From assembly GCF_024320865.1 (NCBI RefSeq), contig NZ_JANDBD010000009.1:164607-228606 (forward strand): a DNA stretch of 64,000 nt. Direction: 5' to 3'. Positions 40,571-48,551 of this stretch are shown piece after piece. Each line of letters begins with the position of its first letter. The first letter of the stretch is position 1. The notes under the pieces are model-generated. The model saw nothing but the letters and a program-made list of their open reading frames with translations, searched no databases and was not told the origin of the DNA. The translations under genes were made by a program, and so were the position numbers. The stretch comes from Mycolicibacterium arenosum. Its GTDB lineage: Bacteria > Actinomycetota > Actinomycetes > Mycobacteriales > Mycobacteriaceae.

Positions 40571-42321
40571 TCGTCCACGCCGGCGTCCGAGTCGATGACG
40601 TAGGTCGCGGCCCGGCGGGCGCGCGCCTTCGCGGCGTACATCGCCCGATCGGCCTGCCGCAGCAGGGCCGCACCGCCACGGGCCTCGTCGGGGCGAACGT
40701 CGACGACGCCGATGCTGCCTCCTACGGTGATGGTCAGTCCGGCCACACTCATCGGCTCTTCCAACTTGGCGTTGATCCGCCCGGTGACCTCGTCGAGAGC
40801 GGCGCCCTCGAGTGGGCCGGTCATCAATACGACGAACTCGTCACCCGCCAGCCGATAGGCGCTGTCGGTTCTCCGAACCGACTCCCTGATCCGTTGTCCT
40901 GCAAGCTGAATCACTTCATCACCTGTGTCGTGGCCGAGCGAGTCGTTGATGGTCTTCAGATCGTCGAGGTCGACGAACAGCACGGCGCCGAGAGTGCCGT
41001 CGGCGAGCAGCCGATCCAGGTGCGCGACCAGATGTGCGCGGTTGGGTAGTCCGGTGAGCGGATCGTGCAGGGCGAGGTGGGCGAAACGTTCGGTCGCGGT
41101 GCGCACCGCGGTGATGTCGTGGAAGGTGATCAACACCGCTGAGCGGCGGCCGTCTTCGGGGTTCAGCCTGCGGGAGCTGATCGACAGCCACCGGCGTTCC
41201 CCGGTCGGTCCGTCGTTGTACACCTCGCCGCTGAACGGGGTTCCCGTCGTCAACGTGTCCAGCACGGGCCTGCCCGAGATCTGAGCCGCGTCGGGGTCGA
41301 GCTTCCACCGCTGCGCCACCTCGACGTAGGACAGCCGGTGGTCCTCCTCGGTGAGCCGGAGCACTCGGGCCACCGCGGGGTTCACCGAGAGCAGGCGGCC
41401 GGCGTGGTCGAGCACCACGACGCCCTCCTCCAGCGAACTCACCACGGTCTGGAAGTGCTGTTCGGCCCGTCGCAGCGCGGACTGATCGGTGCACAGCAGG
41501 ACGTACCCGTCGGTCATGGCCGCCGCGGAGACGCGCACCGAGAGCGCCACCCCGTCGGCCGACCGGTGTGCGACGCTGACGCGGCCACCGGCGGCGATGA
41601 CTGCCGCCGGATCCAGTTGCGCCCCAACGGCTTCGCTCACCGGCAAACCCAGCACCTCCGGGGCGGAGCGGTGGTAGATCGCCTCCGCGGCGGGATTCCA
41701 CGAGGTGATCAGCCCGGCATCGGTGGTCGCGATGATCGCATCGCTGACATGGTCGACGAGGGCTGCCTGGAAACGCAGCGCGGCCTGAGCGACCTTGTGC
41801 CCCGTCATGTCCCGGAAGATCACCTGGTACGCAGGTTCGCCGTTCCACACGGTGAGCACCGACACCGCCTCGACGTCGACCTCCCTTCCGTCGAACGTCA
41901 GCATGATCGCCTCGGACGGTTCGGAGATGTCGCCCTGCTTGCGCAGCGACCCGATCCGTTCGAGCATCGCGGGGATCGACGAGGCGTGCACGAACTGCGT
42001 GATGACGGTGCCGACGAGGTCCTCGCCGGGCGGCACCGCCATCCACCGCAACCCGGCCTTGTTCACGTAGACGACGCGTCCGCCCTGGTGCACGCAGATG
42101 GCGTCGGGACTGTGCTCCAGCAACCGCTGGTACCGGTCGTCGGCGGACTCGCTGCGGGCCGCGATCAAGTCGGCCGAGGTGTCGTCGGTCGCGCTGACAT
42201 CCTCGGCCTCGTAGTCGCCGTCCCCCACAGTCACAGCTACTTCCCCTTGGCTAGTCGCGTCAAAAGTAACACCGAATCGATCGCTTACCTCGGCCAACGT
42301 CTGAATCGTCGGACTGGTCAA
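40531..42321 (-). CDS. Triple-PAS diguanylate cyclase-like protein
   Basis: Cytoplasmic protein of 596 residues with no membrane segment. Three PAS domains lie in series: YQRLLEHSPDAICVHQGGRV, AALVDHVSDAIIATTDAGLI and FQTVVSSLEEGVVVLDHAGR. A GGDEF domain follows (HDPLTGLPNRAHLVAHLDRL, FVDLDDLKTINDSLGHDTGD, signature RLAGDEFVVL). The first Gly of GGDEF is Ala; such variants can still make c-di-GMP. No EAL domain. The start is TTG 42321, with no better codon near. It is inserted between the ACP and ketosynthase genes on the opposite strand. Confidence 0.88.
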   Translation of the reverse strand: MTSPTIQTLAEVSDRFGVTFDATSQGEVAVTVGDGDYEAEDVSATDDTSADLIAARSESADDRYQRLLEHSPDAICVHQGGRVVYVNKAGLRWMAVPPGEDLVGTVITQFVHASSIPAMLERIGSLRKQGDISEPSEAIMLTFDGREVDVEAVSVLTVWNGEPAYQVIFRDMTGHKVAQAALRFQAALVDHVSDAIIATTDAGLITSWNPAAEAIYHRSAPEVLGLPVSEAVGAQLDPAAVIAAGGRVSVAHRSADGVALSVRVSAAAMTDGYVLLCTDQSALRRAEQHFQTVVSSLEEGVVVLDHAGRLLSVNPAVARVLRLTEEDHRLSYVEVAQRWKLDPDAAQISGRPVLDTLTTGTPFSGEVYNDGPTGERRWLSISSRRLNPEDGRRSAVLITFHDITAVRTATERFAHLALHDPLTGLPNRAHLVAHLDRLLADGTLGAVLFVDLDDLKTINDSLGHDTGDEVIQLAGQRIRESVRRTDSAYRLAGDEFVVLMTGPLEGAALDEVTGRINAKLEEPMSVAGLTITVGGSIGVVDVRPDEARGGAALLRQADRAMYAAKARARRAATYVIDSDAGVDDQASPTPLTRRRS

Positions 42322-42392
42322 TACGGCTCGGCTGAGGGTAAATCAATGGAGGCCAAACCGGCCACGCCACAACACAATTAACGGAGACGTCA

Positions 42393-43562
42393 ATGACACT
42401 CACATCTGCGTCGGGCGCGCACATCCTCGGGCTGGGAGCGGTGACAGGCTACGGCTGGGGCGCGGATGCCCTGTGGACGGGACTGCTCAGCGGTAAGCCC
42501 GCCGCCGACCTGTACGAGGGATACGGCGGCGGTGGCAGTGCCTGGCTGGCCATGGTTCCCCCGGGCGGCGACCCGCAGGACGGGATCAGTCGGTCCGCCC
42601 GCGCGATGCGCGCGGCCGCCCGTGAGGCGATCGCCGACGCTGTGGCACGGGGCTGGACCCCCGGCCGGCGGGTGGGCCTGCTGCACGCCGTGGTGGTCCC
42701 CGAAGTCGAGGAGTGGCGGCGCTTCTACCTCAACGACAAGTCCAACCGCCGGGTGCGCGACTACCTGGGGATGATGCCGTCCACTCCGGTGTCGTTGATC
42801 ATGCGGGAGTTCGACTTTCACGGTCCGGCCATGAACGTCTCGGCGATGTGCGCCTCCGGGAACGCCGCGCTGATCACCGCGAAGATGTGGCTGGACGCCG
42901 ACATGGTCGACGACGTGCTGTTCATCGCGACCGACCTGTCGCTGACTCCGGAGCACGTCGAGCATTTCGTCAAGTTGGGTGTCGCCGTTGTCGACGTGGA
43001 ACCGCTGGACGGATGCCGCCCGTTCCAGGAGGGGAGCCGCGGTTTCCCCGGCGGCGAGGCGTCGATCAGTTTCGTGCTGTCGAAACGGGCGGGTGCTTCG
43101 TACACGTCGATGCTGGGCGGAGCGATGAGCCACGACGCCTTCCACCTCACCTCCGTCGATCCGGCACGCACCCACGTCGACGCGTGCGTGCGAGATGCCT
43201 TGAGCGCGGCGCGGGTTGAGTCGGGCGACATCCGGTACATCAACGCGCACGGCCCCGGCACCGCCCAGTGCGATGCGGCCGAGGCGGGCGTGCTCGACGA
43301 CATCTTCGGCGGCAGGCCCCAGATCTACTCCGTCAAGCCGCTCGCCGGGCACTGCCAGGGCGCGGCGGCTGCGGTCGAGATCGCGGCCGCGGCACTCGGC
43401 TACGAGCACGGCGTCATCCCCGCGCCGCCGACCGTCGCACCGGGGCATCCCCGACTTCTCGACGGCGCGACCCCGATGGACGCGGGCCTGACGCTGAAGA
43501 CGTCGCTCGGGATGGGCGGACACAACTCGGCCGTCGTGCTGGCACCCTCGATCGCGGCGTGA
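42393..43562 (+). CDS. Beta-ketoacyl synthase (KAS-like)
   Basis: Condensing enzyme of 389 residues. The triad is in place: Cys153 in NVSAMCASGNAAL, His286 in NAHGPGTAQCD (Thr of the normal HGTGT is Pro) and His320 with Lys315 in VKPLAGHCQGAAAAVE. N-terminal HILGLGAVTGYGWGADALW and C-terminal SLGMGGHNSAVVL fit. It is somewhat shorter than FabF (~410). With the ligase and ACP it could elongate a primed acyl-ACP. It ends nine bases from the convergent WS/DGAT-like gene. The start has GGAGACGTCA upstream. Confidence 0.87.
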   Translation: MTLTSASGAHILGLGAVTGYGWGADALWTGLLSGKPAADLYEGYGGGGSAWLAMVPPGGDPQDGISRSARAMRAAAREAIADAVARGWTPGRRVGLLHAVVVPEVEEWRRFYLNDKSNRRVRDYLGMMPSTPVSLIMREFDFHGPAMNVSAMCASGNAALITAKMWLDADMVDDVLFIATDLSLTPEHVEHFVKLGVAVVDVEPLDGCRPFQEGSRGFPGGEASISFVLSKRAGASYTSMLGGAMSHDAFHLTSVDPARTHVDACVRDALSAARVESGDIRYINAHGPGTAQCDAAEAGVLDDIFGGRPQIYSVKPLAGHCQGAAAAVEIAAAALGYEHGVIPAPPTVAPGHPRLLDGATPMDAGLTLKTSLGMGGHNSAVVLAPSIAA

Positions 43563-43570
43563 CGCCGCGG

Positions 43571-44854
43571 CTACCGCGTGAGCGCCGCGTCGAGCCTGTC
43601 GAGGTAGTCGTCGACGTCGACCTGCGGGGCTGACGCGTGCACGCCGATGGCCACGGTGCGCCCGATGACGTGGACGCCGTGGCTCAGGCTGGAGATCGGG
43701 ACGAGGGCGGGAAACCCGGTGGTGAAGGCGACGGAACACCCGCCGAACGACAGGTCGGCCGGCCCGCGGTCGACGCTGGACACGGTCGTGTGCGCGGGCA
43801 CCAGCTCCCGTCCGCCGTCGATTCGGGCCAGCTTGATCGCCAGCCTGCGTACTGCAGCGGGGATCGCCTCGGAGGGGGCGGACGCGATGTCGTAGCTCGG
43901 GTGCTGCGTACGCCTGTGCCACGCCGCGAAGTCGTCGGTGATGCGGCGAATCTGCTCGTCGCGCGTCGGTGCGTCGGGATGGAAGCCGATCCAGGTTTGG
44001 TCGAAGTGGTTGTAGGACTTGGCAACTCCGCGTTTGGCGACGGGGACGGCCGCCGTCAGTTGGGCGGGGTCCTCGCCACGGGCCGTCAGGTAGCCCGTCA
44101 TCGCGTCGGAGATCGCGGTCATCGCCCCGACCGTCACCGTCGGGCCGGACAGGCGGTCCCTGTCGCATGTCAGAGTTCGCAGCACCCGGGTGCCCGACGG
44201 CGTTGCGTTGACGCTGAGCGAGCGCACCGGCGCCTTCACCGCGGGCAGCCTGCCCGCTGCGGTGTCGGCGGCCAACGTGCGCTTGGCGCGCGCCTTGGCT
44301 GTCACGCTGCGCAGCGGCCGCACCCACGTGGCCCGCTGAATCGGGTCGGGCAGTGCGGGCCGCCCGAAGAGCGCCCCGGCCAACGCGGCGGTCCTGCCCC
44401 CACCGCCCAGCGTGTGGTCGATCTGAAGCACGACGACCGTGGCCGCTCCCGATGTGCCGGGCACGCCGTGCACCGGGGTGAACACGTGCAGTCGCCAGGC
44501 CCTCACCCGTGGATCCAGCTGCTGCCGCAGCACTGCGCTGACCGCATCCAGGCAGGCGTCCCAGGTGGACGTCGGCAACTCGTGCACAACGGCCTGCTCC
44601 GGTGCCACAGCGGCGGGCACCCACGTGGGGTGGCGCCACCCGGCAGGGTCCTCGCGGATCCGAACGGCGAGATAGGGGATCTCGCGGGCCCGCGTCAACG
44701 TGGCGGCCACCGCCTCGGGCACCGACGCCGGAACTCCCCGGAAGGCGAACACCAGCGCCTGGTCGGTTGGGAAGCGGGCCGAGAACCAGAGCCACATCGC
44801 GTCGGCGGATGCCATCGGGCCGTCGACACGGCATTCCGGTGGCACGGATGTCAC
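43571..44854 (-). CDS. WS/DGAT-like condensation-fold acyltransferase
   Basis: Protein of 427 residues with the two-lobed acyltransferase/condensation fold. MASADAMWLWFSARFPTDQA matches the N-terminal of wax ester synthase/diacylglycerol acyltransferases; the C-terminal has LSFGGCSVAFTTGFPALVP and GRTVAIGVHASAP. The catalytic HHxxxDG is changed to DHTLGGG (VLQIDHTLGGGGRTAAL): the second His stays but the first His and the Asp are lost. So activity on a normal alcohol acceptor is doubtful. GTG 44854 follows GAGGAG. It faces the ketosynthase, so it may finish or transfer the product of that locus. Confidence 0.7.
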   Translation of the reverse strand: MTSVPPECRVDGPMASADAMWLWFSARFPTDQALVFAFRGVPASVPEAVAATLTRAREIPYLAVRIREDPAGWRHPTWVPAAVAPEQAVVHELPTSTWDACLDAVSAVLRQQLDPRVRAWRLHVFTPVHGVPGTSGAATVVVLQIDHTLGGGGRTAALAGALFGRPALPDPIQRATWVRPLRSVTAKARAKRTLAADTAAGRLPAVKAPVRSLSVNATPSGTRVLRTLTCDRDRLSGPTVTVGAMTAISDAMTGYLTARGEDPAQLTAAVPVAKRGVAKSYNHFDQTWIGFHPDAPTRDEQIRRITDDFAAWHRRTQHPSYDIASAPSEAIPAAVRRLAIKLARIDGGRELVPAHTTVSSVDRGPADLSFGGCSVAFTTGFPALVPISSLSHGVHVIGRTVAIGVHASAPQVDVDDYLDRLDAALTR

Positions 44855-45087
44855 GTGAATCTCCTCACCCGTCAGCGGCCCGGTCTCAAGATCAGAATTT
44901 ACACAGCAATCTTGAAACAGCACAGTCGAGTGCGTCCTCAACGCCGTTTCCATGGCCGGTTCGGCAATCTGCGCTAGCTGCGGCGTTGAATCCTGCGGGG
45001 CGCTTTCAGCGCCGCCCAGCGCCCCGTGTTGGCAGTTCTGGCAAACAAATGGCAGCAGTCATCAGGACCGCTCCGCGGGTGGACCCG

Positions 45088-45591
45088 TCAGCTCAGGTAC
45101 TGCGCCGTCGACCCGGACACCGGCATGTCACCCATGCCCAGCTTGCGATGGTCCCAGCTGCGCAGCCGCGAGGGCACGACGCGGACGGCGATGCGGTTGT
45201 TCATCATCTGGTCGACGAACGGCTTCATCTCGTCGGTGTAGGGCCCGGTGTAGCGCTCCCACACGCTGACACCGACCCGGTGCAGAAGATCGGCGTCGCT
45301 GTCGACGATCTCGGCCGTGCCGTCGATCGACACGCCGCGCAGGGTCGGGTAGGTCCGGCCGTCTTCGATCATCACCGTGATGGTCGGGTCGCGACGCAGG
45401 TTGACCGCCTTCTGCGACTTGGCCTTGGTCTCGAACCAGATCTCCCCGTCGATCAGGGCGTACCACATGGCGACGAGGTGCGGGCGCCCATTCGGGAGCA
45501 CCGTGGCCATGGTGGCGGTGCGGCTGCGCTCGATGAACTGCGCGATCTCGTCGTCGGTCATCGCGATGGCCGCGCGTTGGTTCTGTCCCAT
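45088..45591 (-). CDS. PPOX-class (pyridoxamine oxidase-like, F420/FMN split-barrel) protein
   Basis: Protein of 167 residues. TMATVLPNGRPHLVAMWYAL and EIWFETKAKSQKAVNLRRDP are the split-barrel signature of F420- or FMN-binding PPOX proteins, with VMIEDGRTYPTLRGVSIDG completing the sheet. ATG 45591 is 12 bp after the stop of the molybdopterin oxidoreductase gene, so they are cotranscribed. It may reduce a small substrate; which one is unknown. Confidence 0.85.
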   Translation of the reverse strand: MGQNQRAAIAMTDDEIAQFIERSRTATMATVLPNGRPHLVAMWYALIDGEIWFETKAKSQKAVNLRRDPTITVMIEDGRTYPTLRGVSIDGTAEIVDSDADLLHRVGVSVWERYTGPYTDEMKPFVDQMMNNRIAVRVVPSRLRSWDHRKLGMGDMPVSGSTAQYLS

Positions 45592-45603
45592 CAGCAATGC
45601 CTA

Positions 45604-47832
45604 TCAGGCACCCGCCGCGGTGACGGTCACCGGGATCCCGTTGAGTGCGCCGTTACCCGACGGCTCGTCGAGGAAGTCCGGCGGCGACAGCACGTTGGTG
45701 TTCACGCCGGGGGAGCCGTTGGCCACCGACATCCGGGTACCGGCCTTGCCGTGGCCCCACCCGTGCGGCATCGACACCACTCCGGGCTTGATCGCGTCGG
45801 TCAGTTCGACGGGGACCTCGAGGCTGCCCGCCGACGACGTCACCGTGACGGTGGCACCGTCGGTGATTCCCCGATTCGCCGCGTCCTCGCGGTGCATCAC
45901 GAGGGTGCACCTGTCCCTGCCCTTCATCAGCGGCGCGACGTTGTGCAGCCAGGAGTTGTTGGACCGCAGGTGCCGGCGGCTGACGAGCACCAGCGCGTCC
46001 GGCGCGCGCTCGAGCCGGGCCGCCAGTCGGGGCAGGTCGTCGAGCAGGTACTGCGGTGCCAGCCGGACCTTCCGGTCGGCAGTGCCGAGGATGTCGGGCA
46101 GCTGCGGCACCATCGGCCCGAAGTTGATGCCGTTGGGGTGCTGCTTGAGTTTCTCGAGCGTCAGGCCGCCCGGGTTCTCGCCGTACCGGTCACCGAACGG
46201 CCCGGTGCGCAGCGTCAGGTCGAGCACCCGCTCGGGTCCGCCCGTCAGATCGCACCCGTCGTAGCGTCGTCGTACTTCCGCCCCGTCGAGCCCCTGGGTG
46301 AACGCCATGTAGTCGAAGAACCCGTCGTCGATGGCGGCGACGTCGACGTCCTCCGCGGGCACGCCGGTGCACAGTCCCGTGAGTCGGATCAGGATCTCCC
46401 ACTCCTCGGGCCGATCGGGATCCTCGGGCGCGAACACGGGCGGGGAGTAGTTGGCGATGCTGTTGACGGCGAAGTTGAGAATGAGGTCGTCGTGGTGCGC
46501 CTGCTCCAGCGGCGACAGCCCTGGCAGGATGACGTCGGCGTGCCGCGTCGTCTCGTTGAGCCACAGGTCCACCGAGATCATCGCGTCGAGCATCGGCAGC
46601 ACCTCGTCGAGCTTGTGCCCGGCCGGCGTCGACAACACGGGGTTGCCGGCGACCGTGATGAGCGCCTTCAACTGGCCGTCGCCCGGCGTGGCGATCTCCT
46701 CGACCATGCACGACACCGGCACCTGGCCGAGCACCTCCTTGGCGCCGCGCACCCTGGTCTGGAAGCGGCCGAACTGAGCGAGCCCGTCCTCGAGACCCGG
46801 CTGGGGCTGCACGGTGATTGACCACGCCGCTGGCCGCGCGAACATCAGCCCGCCCGGCGTGTCGAAGTGCGCGGTCAAGATGTTCACGACGTCGACCAGC
46901 CAGCTGGCCAGGCTGCCGAACTCCTGATTGCACAACCCGATTCGGCCGTAGAGGACCGCGCGCGGCGTCCCGGCGAGCTCGCGCGCCAGGTCGCGGATGC
47001 GCTCGGCGGGAATCCCCGTCGCAGGCTCGACGCGGTCTGGTGACCACTCCGCGGCGACCTCGCGCATACGGTCCAGCCCGTCGAGATACGGCTCGACGTG
47101 GCCGAGCGCGACCAGCCCCTCGTCGAACAGCGTGTGCACGACGGCCATCAGGAAGGCCGCGTCGGTGCCGGGGGTGATCGGCAGCCACTCGTCGGCGCGC
47201 GCCGCGGTGGCCGTGCGCACCGGGTCGACGACGATCACTTTGCCGCGCTTGCGGATTCCGTCGATGATGCCCATCACGTCCGGCGCGGCGAGCAGCGAGC
47301 CCTGCGAGGCCGCGGGGTTCGCCCCCATCACGACGAACAGGTCGGTGCGTTGGATGTCGGGAACTCCGAACGTCCACCAGCCGCCGTACATCAGATGCGA
47401 GCTCAGGTTCTTCGGCCACTGGTCGACGGTGCCGGGCGAGTACGTGATCGGCATCCCCGACATCCCCAGCAGCACACCGGAATACCGCGCCAACGAGAAC
47501 GAGTGCGCCAGCGGGTTGCCCACGTACGCGGTCACCGCGCCGATGCCGTGCTTCTCGATCACCGGGGCGAGGATCTCGGTGCATCGCCGGAAGGCCTCGT
47601 TCCAGCCGACCTCGCGCCACTGGCCGTCGACCTTGATCATGGGCGCGCGAATGCGATCCGGGTCGTGGTGCACCGCGCCGAGCGTCGCGCCCTTGGGGCA
47701 GAGGTGGCCGTGACTCCACTCGTCGTCGCGGTTGCCCCGAATGCTCGCGACGCGGCCGTTGGCGACCTCGATCTCGAGGCCGCACATCGCCTCGCACAGC
47801 GGGCAGGTGTACAGGTGCCGGCCGTCCGCCAT
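45604..47832 (-). CDS. Molybdopterin oxidoreductase (bis-MGD, DMSO-reductase family)
   Basis: Enzyme of 742 residues with an N-terminal [4Fe-4S] site (Cys10, 13, 17 and 45: CPLCEAMCG and HLCPKG). The rest is the Mo-bis-MGD catalytic barrel, with YSPGTVDQWPKNLSSH, VVMGANPAASQGSL and C-terminal MGD-binding SMPHGWGHGK. No Tat signal is present, so it is cytoplasmic. Similar mycobacterial enzymes are annotated as putative formate dehydrogenases or nitrate reductase-like; the real substrate is open. The ATG follows GAGGAGG. It is divergent from a TetR regulator, with a palindrome between them. Confidence 0.85.
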   Translation of the reverse strand: MADGRHLYTCPLCEAMCGLEIEVANGRVASIRGNRDDEWSHGHLCPKGATLGAVHHDPDRIRAPMIKVDGQWREVGWNEAFRRCTEILAPVIEKHGIGAVTAYVGNPLAHSFSLARYSGVLLGMSGMPITYSPGTVDQWPKNLSSHLMYGGWWTFGVPDIQRTDLFVVMGANPAASQGSLLAAPDVMGIIDGIRKRGKVIVVDPVRTATAARADEWLPITPGTDAAFLMAVVHTLFDEGLVALGHVEPYLDGLDRMREVAAEWSPDRVEPATGIPAERIRDLARELAGTPRAVLYGRIGLCNQEFGSLASWLVDVVNILTAHFDTPGGLMFARPAAWSITVQPQPGLEDGLAQFGRFQTRVRGAKEVLGQVPVSCMVEEIATPGDGQLKALITVAGNPVLSTPAGHKLDEVLPMLDAMISVDLWLNETTRHADVILPGLSPLEQAHHDDLILNFAVNSIANYSPPVFAPEDPDRPEEWEILIRLTGLCTGVPAEDVDVAAIDDGFFDYMAFTQGLDGAEVRRRYDGCDLTGGPERVLDLTLRTGPFGDRYGENPGGLTLEKLKQHPNGINFGPMVPQLPDILGTADRKVRLAPQYLLDDLPRLAARLERAPDALVLVSRRHLRSNNSWLHNVAPLMKGRDRCTLVMHREDAANRGITDGATVTVTSSAGSLEVPVELTDAIKPGVVSMPHGWGHGKAGTRMSVANGSPGVNTNVLSPPDFLDEPSGNGALNGIPVTVTAAGA

Positions 47833-47857
47833 GGGAGACCTCCTCGTCGGCGGAGTT

Positions 47858-47878
47858 GTCGTGACACACTGTATCGAC
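47858..47878. promoter_or_regulatory. Palindrome, candidate TetR operator
   Basis: A 21-bp imperfect palindrome, GTCGTGACAC-A-CTGTATCGAC, with GTCG/CGAC and ACA/TGT arms matching. It fills the middle of the 68-bp space between the molybdopterin gene and the divergent TetR gene. Confidence 0.5.
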
Positions 47879-47900
47879 TGGTCGGCCGGAGGGGACGCGA

Positions 47901-48494
47901 ATGGAACGGACGGCGACGTCGCGGCACCGACGCCTCGGCCCGCACAAGGACCCGGCCATCGACACGGCGGTGCTCGCCGCCACCCGTCGGCTCCTCGTCG
48001 AGCGCGGCTACGCGGCCACCAGCATCGACCTCATCGCCACCACCGCAGGAGTCAGCCGACCCGCGGTCTACCGGCGCTGGGAGTCGAAGGCCCACCTGGT
48101 GCACGAGGCGGTGTTCCCCGACCTCGGACCGGACTCGCCTCGGGATGACTTCACCGCCGAGATCACCCGGCTGTGCCACGGCGCGATCCGCATGTACAGC
48201 GACCCCGCGGTGCGCGAGGCGATCCCCGGCCTGCTCACCGATCTGCGCGCCAACCGGCCGCTGCGGGTGGTGCTCCGCGACCGGCTCGAGGCGGCGGCCC
48301 GCGGTGAGCTCGCGACCCGACTGGACGGCGCCGTCGCAGCGGGTACGGCGCGCGCGGTGGATCCCGACACCCTGATGGACGTCATCGCAGGCGGCGCCTG
48401 GTACGCGGTCTGCGTGCGCCGGGTCGGCGACGTCGATCGGGCGGCAGCCGAGCTCACGCAACTCGTGCTTCGCGGAGTGCTCTCGCGCTATTAG
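47901..48494 (+). CDS. TetR-family repressor
   Basis: Regulator of 197 residues. The N-terminal HTH is TAVLAATRRLLVERGYAATS, DLIATTAGVSRPAVYRRWES, followed by the helical TetR_C domain. ATG follows GGAGGGG. Divergent placement next to the molybdopterin oxidoreductase and the palindrome at 47858 suggest it represses that operon and itself. Ligand unknown. Confidence 0.88.
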   Translation: MERTATSRHRRLGPHKDPAIDTAVLAATRRLLVERGYAATSIDLIATTAGVSRPAVYRRWESKAHLVHEAVFPDLGPDSPRDDFTAEITRLCHGAIRMYSDPAVREAIPGLLTDLRANRPLRVVLRDRLEAAARGELATRLDGAVAAGTARAVDPDTLMDVIAGGAWYAVCVRRVGDVDRAAAELTQLVLRGVLSRY

Positions 48495-48551
48495 CATTCG
48501 GTATAACCTCACCGCGTATCCAGCGCACCCCCTCACTCCCGAAAGCAGGAC

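Noticed and set aside
42390-44834. Long minus-strand open frame of 814 codons
   Set aside because: It runs antisense to the ketosynthase and in a shifted frame of the WS/DGAT-like gene; composition is Arg/Pro-rich with no domain. It is a high-GC shadow.
44602-46821. Plus-strand open frame of 739 codons
   Set aside because: Antisense to the PPOX and molybdopterin genes, Arg/His/Val-rich shadow without domains.
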